Shown piece after piece: positions 53,949 through 64,000 of a DNA stretch of 64,000 bases. The position numbers were made by a program, and so were the translations under genes. Below the pieces are notes generated by a model, which ran no database searches, had not been told where the DNA came from, and saw only the letters and a program-made list of their open reading frames with translations. The stretch is from Sparassis latifolia. Lineage: Eukaryota > Basidiomycota > Agaricomycetes > Polyporales > Sparassidaceae. The stretch is taken from positions 992,001-1,056,000 of the forward strand of contig CM031553.1 of assembly GCA_018466975.1 (NCBI GenBank). The letters are read 5' to 3'. Within the stretch, counting starts at the first letter, position 1; every line of letters starts with the position of its first letter.

Positions 53949-55644
53949 ATGGCAAACAAGGGACAAACAGCCGATGTGGCTGCTGCGAACTTCATCGACT
54001 CGTTAACACCGCCATCGTCAGCGAGCGAACGGTCTCGCTCATCGGGCACCAGTCTTCATGATCATTCCAGCGATCTTGCTCTGATGATGCAAACAGCTAG
54101 CCTGTACGCCGGTACCATCCCGCTCTCGGGAAAGCAGCCTGTCGCGCCCGCGGATTCAGTCCGGGCGTCGGTGAGCCATCTACTGTCGCGGGCGTGCGCT
54201 GTGCCGTGCAAGAAGGCTGCGGAGGCGTTCACTGAGCTCGTACAGCCGCTCTCGCGGTTCCCGCTATGTCTTGAAATGTTATGGCCGCTCCTGAACAGTC
54301 ATGCACCAGTCAGTCTACGTCATATTCGTGCTTAACCTTAACTCATGATCTTCATTGTTATAGCCTGCGCAACGGATACTTGCCTCTTATATATTGTACT
54401 CACTATATGCACCGCATCCATTTATTCTTAATCCGTTCAAGGGCGTCTTGTTCGCGGCTTTCTGCAGGGAGCGCGAGCTTGCGAGACAGGTCGCGAACGC
54501 GGGAGGTATCAGCGAAAACGAGCAGCTCGTCTGGGTGCTATGGAAGATCTTGAAGGGTGACGGGCAGGATGTGAGCATCTCGTCCGCTTGTTAGTGCTGT
54601 GCCCACCGATTCATGTCACGCAGATCGATCCGTTTTCTCCAAGCACTCTAGCACGATCGCCCTTGCCGCCACAGCTCAGAGCAACGAATCTGTATCTCGA
54701 TGAAGAGACACGTCCCAAGTTCGATCCGTACGTTGCAGCGCAGTCTTCTCGTGTCCGCCGTTCATTCAGCCCGTTATCAGCTTCGGAGATTCAGCTTCGG
54801 ACAATACGGGGCCCACGCCAGCGGATGTGACGTCATCGACCCAGGCTGCGCCGGACGTGGCCGTCTCCAGAGAGCGAGAAGAAGAAACGAAGAAGCTCTC
54901 CGATGCAATGACATTGCTGTTGGCCGCGCGCAACCGCGTTTTGACCATTTCAGAACAACGCGTACGTATTTTCATATTCTTGATGTTTTTTGCGCTGATT
55001 GTCTACCCATTCCTCAGATGTTGATCCCCCTCATTCCGCAACTGACGTCTCCGCCGGTCATCACTTCGGTTGACCTCCTCTCTGTAATAATGAACAACCC
55101 GACGCTGGCCCAGCCTCTCTTGACGGCGCTCCTGGCTCTGCCTCCGTCATCCACTAACGGCTATGGTCCTGGTATTTATCTGGACGTACTGCAGCACCTC
55201 CCGCCGACCTTACCCTCCTTCGATCTGCTCGGGCGGCTTCTCCGTGATCCCACTGCTGTGCCCGATGTCACTACTGGCGGGACGACGACGATTGCCGACC
55301 TTGTTCGAACAGAGGTACTGGGCTGGTTCATCCACGAGTGCATCGTTTGGCTTGATAAGGCCGAGCAAGAAGAGCGCGAGGGTGCCATTAGCGATGACCG
55401 CTTCGCGAAGGGCGTTCAACACGTAAGTCTTTCCCTACTATCGTGACTGGCATGTTGTCCTTCAGGCTGATCGCGTCCATCCTCGACGCAGCTTTGCCGC
55501 TTCTACAGCTCCTTGATCAAGCACTCGATCGTCGATACCGGGTCGGATGCGGACTCGGCGGAGATGGCGCACTTCGCGCTGCGCAACTCGCGCTTCGAGG
55601 ACGCGACCGCCCTGTATCGCGTGCTCGCGCTAGGCAAGTTCTGA
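53949..55644 (+). CDS. CCR4-NOT subunit 11-like protein (CNOT11)
   Basis: Exons 53949-54308, 54364-54570, 54624-54750, 54795-54961, 55018-55422 and 55492-55644 give 472 residues in frame. The N-terminal half is helical (LWPLLNSHAP, ILASYILYSLYAPHPFILNP, KGVLFAAFCRERELAR). The C-terminal 210 residues match the CNOT11/DUF2363 layout: LIPLIPQLTSPPVI, MNNPTLAQPLLTALL, YLDVLQHLPPTLPSFDLLGR, FIHECIVWLDK, LCRFYSSLIKHSIVDTG and FALRNSRFEDATALYRVL. In animals CNOT11 with CNOT10 forms a module of the CCR4-NOT deadenylase that shortens mRNA poly(A) tails; a matching cytoplasmic role here is inference. The identification comes from motif memory, not a search. The 44-bp intron 3 is short but restores the frame. 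Confidence 0.75.
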
Positions 55645-56061
55645 CTGACGACCTCGCTCAAGTTTGACGACTGTATCATTTGCACCTTAAGTTTTATAGC
55701 TATCGAATTTTTGCGCTTACTCATTACTGTACATGTACTCCGCGCAACGCTGAGAGTTAATACTGTGCTCGCTTTCGGGTGGATCGTTGTAGATTCTATG
55801 TTGCGCTGTTGACCTTTAGCCCTTGGACCGTAGGTGTATGCCCTAACCTACTACTGACTGATTATGTACATCCATGTCGACGTTGATACGCTATGTTTTC
55901 ATGCAAATGCTGTTTGGACAATCCTGGAAACTCGTATTGGCACCTGCTGTAGACAAACCCGCCAGATAGACATTATGAGCTTCACCGCCAACAGAAGATA
56001 TGACAGGCCCACAGTGTGATGTATGCATACAGTCGTGCAAGTAACGCCAGTCTGAAAAACA
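55645..56061. other. Intergenic, convergent tails
   Basis: About 0.4 kb between the CNOT11-like gene and the F-box gene on the opposite strand. No other gene is supported. Confidence 0.6.
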
Positions 56062-57557
56062 TCACTTCCTGTTTAATTGATGGACAGCGAGCTTGTGCTC
56101 TTTCATCAAAGAACGGAAATCGCGCCACTGTGGACCTGCTAAGGACAGATCCAAGTCTAGACTGGGGAACATGGAGTCCAGCACCTGCACCGCTCCTGCA
56201 AAATCCTGCAATGCCCCCAGGAAGGTTCTCTTATGCTGAGCATCCGCAGAGGGTGGCTCTGTATGGGGAGCATATCCGGGGAAGTGATGTTGTCCATACG
56301 CATGCATTGGAGTTCTAGATCTTCCAGCACTGGACACCCACGCGCAAAGTGAGCCAACGTCAGGGCAGATGGTAAGGTAGCGGTGCTTTTGAATTGAGTG
56401 TCGACATGGAACCTCTTCAGCCCGGGCCAGGCTGTTGCCATGGCCTTTGCATCGTCGTCGGAGAATGACAGTTGTACATTGCAATCAAGACAGACGTGAA
56501 CCAGATTTCGGATGCGAAGCAAGGGGCCGAAGAGGGCGAGGATCCGTGCAATGAAAGGGCTATTCCGAAAGACGCCAAAGGAACTGAACTGGAACTCGCA
56601 CAGAGACGGTCCATAGATCGCAGTCATGCAATCATGAACGCCCTCTACATCTTGAAGGTCACTACAGATGGTTATAGCAAGCTTCCGTAGATGTGGTGCA
56701 GATATTGCGCCCAGATATGACTTGATAGACCTGCAACTCCCAAACAAAGAAACGTCGATGCGGAGTTCTCGCAGCTTGGCAAAGCTACAACAGGATTTGG
56801 GCTCTCCTTTGAACATGCCTCGAATGGAAAGTGTCTCGAGCTCTTTGAGCGCGGCCATGGCCTGCAACTTGGTACAATCGAAACCCGTGTTGTCATAATC
56901 TAAAAACATTGAGAGGTCGCGCAGATATATGAGACCGGTTATTGGAAGCAGTGAGAATGTGGCGGCCGTCCACTGAAGCCGTAGATGCAAATTCCGCAGG
57001 TAAGGCGAGCTTTCAACAATGGAGTGCAACAACAGATGCGGTTGTGAGTTACTGCGGAGCTCGAGAGACTGGAGAGATGAGGAAAGCAGTAGGCACAACG
57101 GCAGCTCGGCCGCGTACCGGAACAACTGCATGCAAGATATAGAAGAGAGTAAGGGCTTTCCTCCACTGCGACATCGACAATTTGACAAGATTGGCACAAC
57201 TTTGCGAACCTCGTTTGAAGATATCGAGATATTCCGCTGGAGCCACATCCTCAACCACTGGCTGGATATAATACTGCACGCGACAAGTATTTATCAGAAT
57301 TCCTCTGTTAAAATCTCACAGACTTACTAAGCTATGAAAAGCAGGTATTATATTCAGCAGATTCTCCAAGCCATCTCCTAAATCCTGCCATAGGACATCA
57401 ATTGAAGGGTCGAAGAACGCCTTGCACACGCGTGCAGCCCTCGCCAGGGAAGTCCGCCTGATCAACAAATCATGTGGAGTGGCTGAATTAGAGGTGAAAG
57501 TTGAATGAAGATCTCCAAGAGGATATCATATTTTTTGAGAGCTTGGTGTGAAGGCAT
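56062..57557 (-). pseudogene. F-box/LRR-like protein gene, frame broken
   Basis: A minus-strand gene of the large Agaricomycete F-box family. From the ATG at 57557 it reads MPSHQALKKYDILLEIFIQL, an F-box start. In another frame follow RRTSLARAARVCKAFFDPSI and DVLWQDLGDGLENLLNIIPA, then a canonical intron (donor GTAAGT near 57329, acceptor GTGCAG near 57277). The LRR-like body (LQSLELRSNSQPHLLL, LRELRIDVSLF, LEDLELQCM) spans 57150-56240, and the tail (FLGALQDFAGAVQVLDSMFP) is again in a different frame. At least three frame changes have no GT-AG intron to explain them, so I call it a probable pseudogene; sequencing indels are the alternative. Confidence 0.65.
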
Positions 57558-58056
57558 CAGGATAAATGACTGGCTCAAGGGGTCGTGGTAGAAAGTGAGG
57601 AAAGTTCATGTTAGGGGCATGATTAGGGGTGACTGGTGGCGCGTTAGCGCTTCCAGAAAGGATGCAATTCTCGAAGATACAAATCTCACGAACGCCAGCA
57701 GTGTTCAGAACCGTATTGATCTAGTTTCTGTGTTTTCTGAGCCGTAGCTGTATAGATTACATTGAGTTCAAAAGTCCGGCAGAAGCGACTAGTGCTACGA
57801 GGTACCTACCTGACATCAAGTAGGCGTGTTCCAATATTCTTCAGCATGCAGAAGTAGTAAACCATTGATCGAGAATATCCAGGAGATACCATTCTTTCGA
57901 AATCCGTTATCTTCCATACGTATGGCGCTGAACGCACCAAACATACCTCCTAGGGACTCGTAACCAGCACCCGATGGAGGCACAGGAAACGCACAGGAAA
58001 TGGTATACGATACATGCAGCATATGAAGGAATAACTGTGGTGCTGACAGCAGGGAA
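57558..58056. other. Intergenic, F-box gene to uS19m
   Basis: About 0.5 kb without a supported gene. A minus-strand open frame here is only the read-through of the uS19m third exon past its splice donor. Confidence 0.6.
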
Positions 58057-58523
58057 TCACCGGTTCTTAGTAGCCCTGTGAACGAAGAACTACCATCACA
58101 ACCAAACTTAAATACATGAGACAGGTGTTTTGCGCACTTATATGTGAACCTCTTCTTGGTCATCGCAAACTCGCCCAACTTGTGACCCACCATGTCCTGC
58201 GTAATAAGTACCGGAACGTAGTCCTTCCCGTTGTGTATCTGGAAGCGGATCCTGCTGCGCCGTCAATGCTCGGTTCCCAGGGCTCCAGACGCGGCGACTG
58301 GAATACGTAACACGTACCCAACAAAATTTGGCAGGATGGTGCATGAACGCGCTTTTGTGCGTATAGGAATGTTGTTATCTAGCGCATTGCGCAGGTTAGG
58401 AAAGGCGACGAAGAACGGACCTGAAAAGGCACCAATGTCAGTGATAGTTGCAGTCAAGGGTCAAAAAAATTACTTTCCTTTCCATGCCGACCGTCCGCCT
58501 TGTAACACAGCTGTCGGGATCAT
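58057..58523 (-). CDS. RSM19: Mitochondrial ribosomal protein uS19m
   Basis: Small-subunit mitoribosomal protein S19. Minus-strand exons: 58523 to about 58478, 58420-58318, 58251-58138 and 58075-58057. Sequence landmarks are [16 protein letters not shown], then [53 protein letters not shown] and [18 protein letters not shown], with the short last exon coding ATKNR and TGA. This is the standard S19 order and length (about 93 residues). The first splice is a problem: the good GTAATT donor gives the wrong phase, so a one-base discrepancy or an unusual donor is implied. Function is assembly of the mitochondrial 30S-type head region near tRNA. Confidence 0.85.
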
Positions 58524-59090
58524 AGTCGAAACCCACCCAACTTCAATGAGTTGACGGTGGTAAGCTCAGAATTCTGGTAAGGGAATCTTTTCCTACCACG
58601 TGACTGACGCGTCTTCGTCACAGGCGTGATCGCCATCGTGACAGGCTGGGTTCGTGCAGGCAGCAGCAGTGGGCGATCAATTTTCAGATTTCCTGTTTCT
58701 CGAAGGAGCTCTTGCGAAATGAATGCCAACGTTTATGAATATAGTTCTGTTGGTAGCTGTGTAACCACACGGCCATATACATGTGGGCTGCCTGGGCGAC
58801 GTTCAGGTGCCCAATGCCAATGTTCGTGCCCTTAGTTGCCTGTAAGAAAATTCAGTACTTGCACTACTCAGCGACTTTCCATCTGATCCTTCAAAGCTGT
58901 AGAATCGTTTGCAAGCCCAAAATACTGCACCACAGTACTGACTTCATCACTACAGCTTTAGCAGCCGGATGTTGAACCACTCTAGCTCTTGCTCCGCCAA
59001 CACATGTACATTCAACTTGATGGAAAGAAAGAAGGCCAGTTCGATGCGACTATACTTTCACCACGGTTTTAGAATACGAAACGGCGCCTA
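58524..59090. other. Intergenic
   Basis: The promoter side of the uS19m gene and 0.3 kb more. A 69-codon minus-strand frame at 58520-58729 is not convincing. Confidence 0.5.
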
Positions 59091-59600
59091 TCAACATATC
59101 GTCAACGCTGGTGCACGCGTACCCGATCTCCGAGGTAAATAAAGCGCATTTTTGCGAGTATGATCTGGAGCCCCCCTCCCTGAAATCTCACTAACCGCAG
59201 AGTCCCACACCAATACCATATTCAACCCAGCATGTACAGCAACAGCAACATCGGCCCCAAGTACGTTACCACGTAATCCCGTTGTCAACGTTCTGACATC
59301 CCTTACCTACCGCGAAGCACTGACCAGTACCACTTCCTAAAGGGCAATCCCGTTGAGACCCTTTACATCCTGACTGGTGTGTGCTCATGGCAACGGGGAG
59401 GAGCATGCTTTCGGCCGAGGAGAGGACAATGTCGAGGTCACCAAGGACCGCATCGGTCATCGTCAGCTCCACGTTTGAGAACCGCAAGCAGGAAACGAGC
59501 GGTGGAAGTGAGTCGTCTTTTCCGTCTTTTGACCGCTGTGGCAAGGGCCGAGACGCAACGGAGCGTCGACAAGTTGTCCCTGTAGCTATCTAACCTGCCA
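59060..59600 (-). other. Possible small Cys-containing gene, unresolved
   Basis: On the minus strand, pieces in different frames could form one multi-exon gene: VELTMTDAVLGDLDIVLSSA, SGCKGSQRDCPLGSGTGQC, then GADVAVAVHAGLNMVLVW and finally IGYACTSVDDMLIGAVSYSK to a TAG near 59062. GTAAGG and GTGAGA donors and CAG acceptors occur at the junctions but I could not close the frame. I do not recognise a family. It might be a small secreted protein or a relict. Confidence 0.3.
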
Positions 59601-59922
59601 GGTATCCGTAGTTGAAATGCCGCGTTCCCTATAAAACTCTTAATCTGCAACTTTTGGTGAGCAAATATTGTGACCTCTTCGCGCGCGCGTACAGTTGTCC
59701 GGCTTCAAGCTTCAATGTCGGTCTCACAGATGCCTGGCAATACTCGACTTTGGGCTTCGATTATTATGAAAAGAGGTATACATGTCTATGGATACACTTC
59801 GTGTTCTACAACGTATCTTTCAAATACTTCATGCGTACATAAAATTCGCTTCTATCAGCATCAAACCGCTTGATCTTCTCTCACAGGCTTGCCGTCTTGG
59901 TCTCAGGCGGGCCTGCTATGCC
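59601..59922. other. Intergenic, TPS-family gene tail
   Basis: About 0.3 kb downstream of the TPS-family stop; no gene is seen. Confidence 0.5.
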
Positions 59923-62900
59923 TCATTTTGTCTCAGCAAACCGCCACAGCGCAGGAACAGCGTTATCCGGATCGAGCTTCCACTTCGCATCCGTGCCCCG
60001 CCTGCCCGTCGACACCGTCTCGGCGCAATCGAGCTCGTTCAGACGGCGCATCAGCTTTTCGTCCTTGCCAACAGCGAGTACAAAGTCGACGTCTCCCGCA
60101 CCCGCCGTCTCGCTAGTTTCGGAAGTCATCCATGACGGGCGCGGCGCTGGAGCTGCGTGTGCGGGTCCGCCCGGCTGCAGGATCGCGCCGACCGCTGTGG
60201 ACCGCGAGATGTTGTTCGGTAACACCAGGAAGCTGTTCGCGCCCGGGATAATGCGCAAGCCATAGCGTTCGCCGAGACTAAAAAAGATCTGTAAGCATAA
60301 GGACTAAATGATAGGAAGATGGACCTGCCTGTCGAAGATGTGGTTCTGTGCCTCCGCAGCCTGGCGACGTGCCCACTGCCGGTCGGAGAGATGGTCGGGC
60401 TCAGTCCAAAAGCGCCAGACGATGGACGCCTCGCGTTCCTCAATAAACGAGCCAGGTGTGCGTTCCGTGAACTAATGGCGACAACCGTATGAGAAAACCC
60501 AACAAAACAAATAGCTGGACTGACGTAGTTCAGAATCTCGAGGCACGGTGCCTTCCAAGTGAGATTGAAGTTCACGACCATGTTGATCCACGACGACTCG
60601 CCGTTTCGGCCGGGACGCATCTTAATGAAGCATCCATTCTCTGCACTGCACAAGCCGAGCAAACATGAAGCCGTCAGTGCACTTACAGTTGCACACCAAC
60701 CGTACTCACACAATCCCAACTTGCGGTGCAGCCTTCGCAGCAACCTCGAGAACACCCTTGACCTGCAGCCCGCTAAGCAACCATACCTCGTTGCGCGAAT
60801 CCTCCGCAAGACGATTGAGTAAACGGATCGCGTCTGCCGGAGGGTCGAACGCGCCTGAGATGATGGAACGCATATCGCGCTGCCAAATAGTGCCTTCAAA
60901 GTCAATGAGCAATAGACGCTTCTGGCTATGGCGGTAGCGCGGGAGTATGCGGGCCACGTCGAGTTCCGCGACATCAACTGTGTCGCCCCGTAAGTGCTCG
61001 ATGCTTGCGCGGAGGCAGCGCACCAGGAAGGACGTCACAAAGGTCTGGGCGCTTTGGGTCACGACGTGATTGTGCATGTCCTGTTGATGTCAGCTCAGCT
61101 AATATTCGTCACTTCAGAACCTTCCTCCATACCTCCCAGCGCGATGTCGCTTCATCATCGCTCATCGTGAGAGCCTAGGAACGGTAAGAGTCAGTCAACT
61201 CATCAAGCAGGTGAGCAGACACGAGCCTGGTATATGGCATTAGCAGTCATGCGCTTGTCCCACGGGTTGATGGGTATACAAGAGCGGAACCCGCTATAGC
61301 TGTACGATCCCGTGAACTGTGCGACATATTAAACACCACTGAGCCACATATACGCACATCAGCAACCTACCTCACTCAAGATCAAAGGCCGATGTCTCTC
61401 CTCCTGGCACTCCACATACTCGTGCGTCCTGCAGCTCACCCGTCAGCACCGACATACTTGGGCATCTCGCACAACAGACCTGAGTGCCATGCCCTCGCGC
61501 AAGCTGGTCACCATAAAGGCATCTGCAACGGTGAGCAGCGCAAGATACTGCGTAAATGTGAGGTCCTGGGTGTGCAGGAACACGACGGGCTGGTATGTCA
61601 GCGTTGAAAACCGCGAATTCAGGTGCGAGACCATGTCCGTGACGCCGCCCTGCGCTTCGTTCTCCTCTGTCGTCTGCAGCGCAACTTGGATCATGACGAC
61701 CTGCGACCGAGTAAGATACCAGATCGTCGAACTGAAGAAGCGGTCACGTACCTTCCCCTGGTAATCCGGGTACTTGTCAAGGAATGCCTCGAAGGCCTGC
61801 ATCTTGTGCCGCACGCCCTGAAAGGTCCGAAGTTCAGTCAAAACATGATCTCTTTTCTCACACCAAAACATACCTGAATCTCATCAAGCTTGTCACGGCC
61901 GACAATGAGCTTCATGCCCGCATAGCGCTGTTTGAGCAGCTTAACCCACTCCGCGACCTCCGGATCGTGTCTGTAGCACATACGCACTTTACGATCAAAG
62001 TCCGTACGCAAGTAGATCGAACACCCACTTTTTCTCCGTCAAGCTGCTGACGTCAATGCCCATGGGGAACACACCGACGTCAACGAAGCGGTCTTCCATC
62101 TGCACGCCCTTGGGCAGGGCCTCCGCGGCGAGGATACGGCTTACAGTCTGCCTAAAGTGCCGCGCAAAGTTGGCAGTCTGGAACCCAATGAGATCTGCCC
62201 CCAACAAGCCGCGAAGGAGCTCCTCGCGCATGCTGAGACAGCGGAAGATTTCAGACGAGGGGAACGCAACATGCATAAAGAACCCGATCGGTGCGCCAGG
62301 CAGACGTGCACGAAGCATGGCTGGGAGAAGCATCAGGTGGTAGTCGTTCACCCAGATGATGTCCCCGTCAGTGTACGCGCCCGCAATGGTGTCCGCAAAA
62401 CGCTGGTTCACCGCGACGTACTGCTTGTACGATGCGGACTCATAGAACGATTTGGTCTTGGGCGCATCCGGGATAGCGTAGTGGAGGCACGGCCAGAGCA
62501 CCTGCGCGCAAACGCGCGTCAGCATTCCAGAAAAGCGCTGTTAATGGGGAGAGACGCGCCTGATGACAGAATTCATCGTAGCAGCTAGCAAACTCAGCGT
62601 CGGGGATCCACACCGGAGTGCTGTCTGAATCATCGCGCATGCGCCATTCCATGGAGCGCCGGAGGCTCTCGCGGAACCTATCTGTGTTTATTCCGAGTGT
62701 ACCTACCCAGAGTTTGCGCTGCATCCGTACGCCCATGCTGCCCACTGCGTTCTTCAGCCCGCCATTACACTACATAACCAGCATGTAAGCTGATGTTGCA
62801 TGTGCACGAAGCATGGGACGCATACATGCGGGTTGCTCTCAAGGTGCCAGCCCTGACTGAGATCATGGCTATGGTTGGACAGAGAACGCGTGGGGGTACG

Positions 62901-63417
62901 GTGGGAGGAGGAGCGGGACAAGCGCCGCTGCACGCGGGGCTGGGATGCGGTACTGTTGGGGTGTGTTATCTGGTGCGGGCGCACATGGTTACCGTTAACG
63001 CCGTTCGCACTAGTACCATTCTCCTGGGAGAGCGCATCAACGAGCGAGCTGGATACAGCAGTCGCTGTGGAATTCACGGGTACGTCAAGCCCGGGGAATG
63101 ACGTAAAGGGATTGCTGGACTCTACGCGCGGTGTTGCAGCGGGGGTTGCTTGCCGTGACTGTACGCGGCTGTATCAGACTGTCCAGAACATAATACGGGC
63201 AGACATTTACCTTATCCTTGAGGTCCTCGACAATACTCTTCAACGGACCGGTAGCCTTGTTGAGGAAAGGCCTTACAGGAGGCGGTGCAGACGGAAAAGA
63301 CGGAGCATCACCAGGAGTGGATACGAGCGGGGACGACGGTGCGGAGTCACCGAGAACGGCAGTGGTGGGCAGAAAAAGAGATGCGATAATGACCCTGTGC
63401 TGGCGGAGAGAGCTCAT
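59923..63417 (-). CDS. Trehalose-6-phosphate synthase/phosphatase family protein (TPS3/TSL1-like)
   Basis: Fourteen minus-strand exons: 63417-63211, 63119-62826, 62769-62560, 62501-62029, 61970-61874, 61817-61752, 61700-61480, 61428-61371, 61316-61227, 61174-61133, 61080-60710, 60645-60525, 60471-60325, 60288-59923 (920 aa, frame exact). After a Ser/Pro-rich N-terminus comes a GT20 domain (KLWVGTLG, WPCLHYAIPDAPK, IIWVNDYHLMLLPAMLR, GFFMHVAFPSSEIFR, LIGFQTANFARHF, VFPMGIDV, EYVECQEERHRPLILSEFTG, PINPWDKRMTANAIYQA). Then comes a phosphatase-like domain (LLLIDFEGTIW, AENGCFIKM). The phosphatase nucleophile motif is DFEGT where active enzymes have DxDGT, so a regulatory subunit of the trehalose synthase complex (Tps3/Tsl1 type) is likelier than Tps2. 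Two introns start GC (62559 and 61226), and the last intron is only 36 bp. The exon 2 acceptor is less certain. Confidence 0.85.
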
Positions 63418-64000
63418 GGTGGTGGTCGGCGAGGACACTAGATGGGTGCGATGGGTCGGTTTTGTTGACGATTGACCCCACGTCCCGAAATGTCAGTGCT
63501 CATCCCTGACGTCACGTGCACGTGTCTCACCGTGATCGATTCCGGCGTCTAGTAGACTGCCCTCTTCGTGGCCTGCACTCATATTCTGCTCGTGTTCCAC
63601 TGCCTTTGGGTGATCCTCGTCCTCTCTTATGTCTTCTCTCACCAGTCCTCGATGATCGTTCGCGACTTCTGGGGACGTAAACATTTCCCGCGTCCGACTA
63701 ACTTCCGTGAAACGTTCGTCAGGACCGCCTGCCGATTGACAGGTGATTGGTCGCATGAGTCTGTGGAGATACGAGTTAGTGGTGGATCCCTTTTTGTTGA
63801 TATCGCTCGAAAATTTTCTATACATTGCCTCTTACTAGCATGGGTTTCGATAGCATGTTTTGACAGCCAATTTCGAGAACCTGCTTGTCAATCTGCTGCG
63901 GTTACGAACGGGGGCGGAAAGATTGACACTCCAGCCCGTGCAGTCACCTCGGTCCTCCTCGTGATCCCGTGCTGTTAGTGGGGGTTGCCGCGGATGGATT
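63418..64000. other. Promoter side of TPS-family gene
   Basis: Upstream region of the TPS-family gene to the window end. A 136-codon plus-strand frame at 63568-63978 has no domain. CACGTG at about 63511 lies upstream of the start, but I cannot assign it a role. Confidence 0.45.

Noticed and set aside
1..64000. tRNA, rRNA, CRISPR arrays and bacterial-type operons
   Set aside because: I looked for tRNA B-box sequences and repeated short spacers and found none that hold up; the DNA is fungal nuclear.

Overview
The window is nuclear DNA of a mushroom-forming basidiomycete (Agaricomycete). Genes are dense and cut by many 45-65 bp introns, codon use is GC-leaning, and the content is fungal: CDC4-type WD40 protein, multi-exon P450, STE3-type receptors, a Cla4/PAK kinase, CNOT11, mitochondrial uS19 and a trehalose-phosphate synthase family protein. 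I read it as a pheromone/receptor (B or P/R) mating-type locus with its flanks. Exon coordinates below were worked out by hand from splice sites and frame and have not been tested against transcripts.

Layout. 1-0.96 kb: 3' end of a CDC4-like gene. 1.5-3.4 kb: receptor R1 (-). 5.4-7.6 kb: cytochrome P450. 10.1-18.8 kb: receptors R2 (+), R3 (+), R4 (-) with three tiny pheromone-precursor genes between R2 and R3. 19.0-20.5 kb: an element with 380 bp inverted arms. 20.8-26.0 kb: nested transposons, namely a long-inverted-arm element carrying an hAT-like insertion and a decayed pogo/Fot1-like transposon. 26.6-27.6 kb: two more pheromone genes (-). 28.0-34.3 kb: receptors R5 (+), R6 (+), R7 (-). 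34.8-43.8 kb: repeat-rich block with three copies of a modular cassette sharing a promoter/leader exon and a minisatellite tail around different middles (an apparently intact zinc-finger gene, HMG-box remnants), plus a solo transposon arm and a 0.8 kb inverted duplication. 43.7-47.1 kb: a large membrane protein and an RG-rich protein. 48.3 kb: a sixth pheromone gene. 50.3-63.4 kb: conserved flank with CLA4, CNOT11, a frame-broken F-box gene, mitochondrial uS19 and a TPS-family gene.

How it works together. The pheromone genes encode 42-55 residue precursors ending in CaaX boxes (CVIL, CVIS, CVIA, CVVA, CIVA, CVVA). These would be prenylated and trimmed to lipopeptides sensed by seven-helix STE3-type receptors on a partner. 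The seven receptors fall into three intron-structure classes, suggesting several ancient paralogous lineages. Cla4-type PAK kinases act in polarity and pheromone-dependent growth and are often found near this locus in Agaricomycetes. Clustered transposons and duplications fit a region with little recombination. All six pheromone genes are shorter than 60 codons, so a length-filtered gene finder would miss them.
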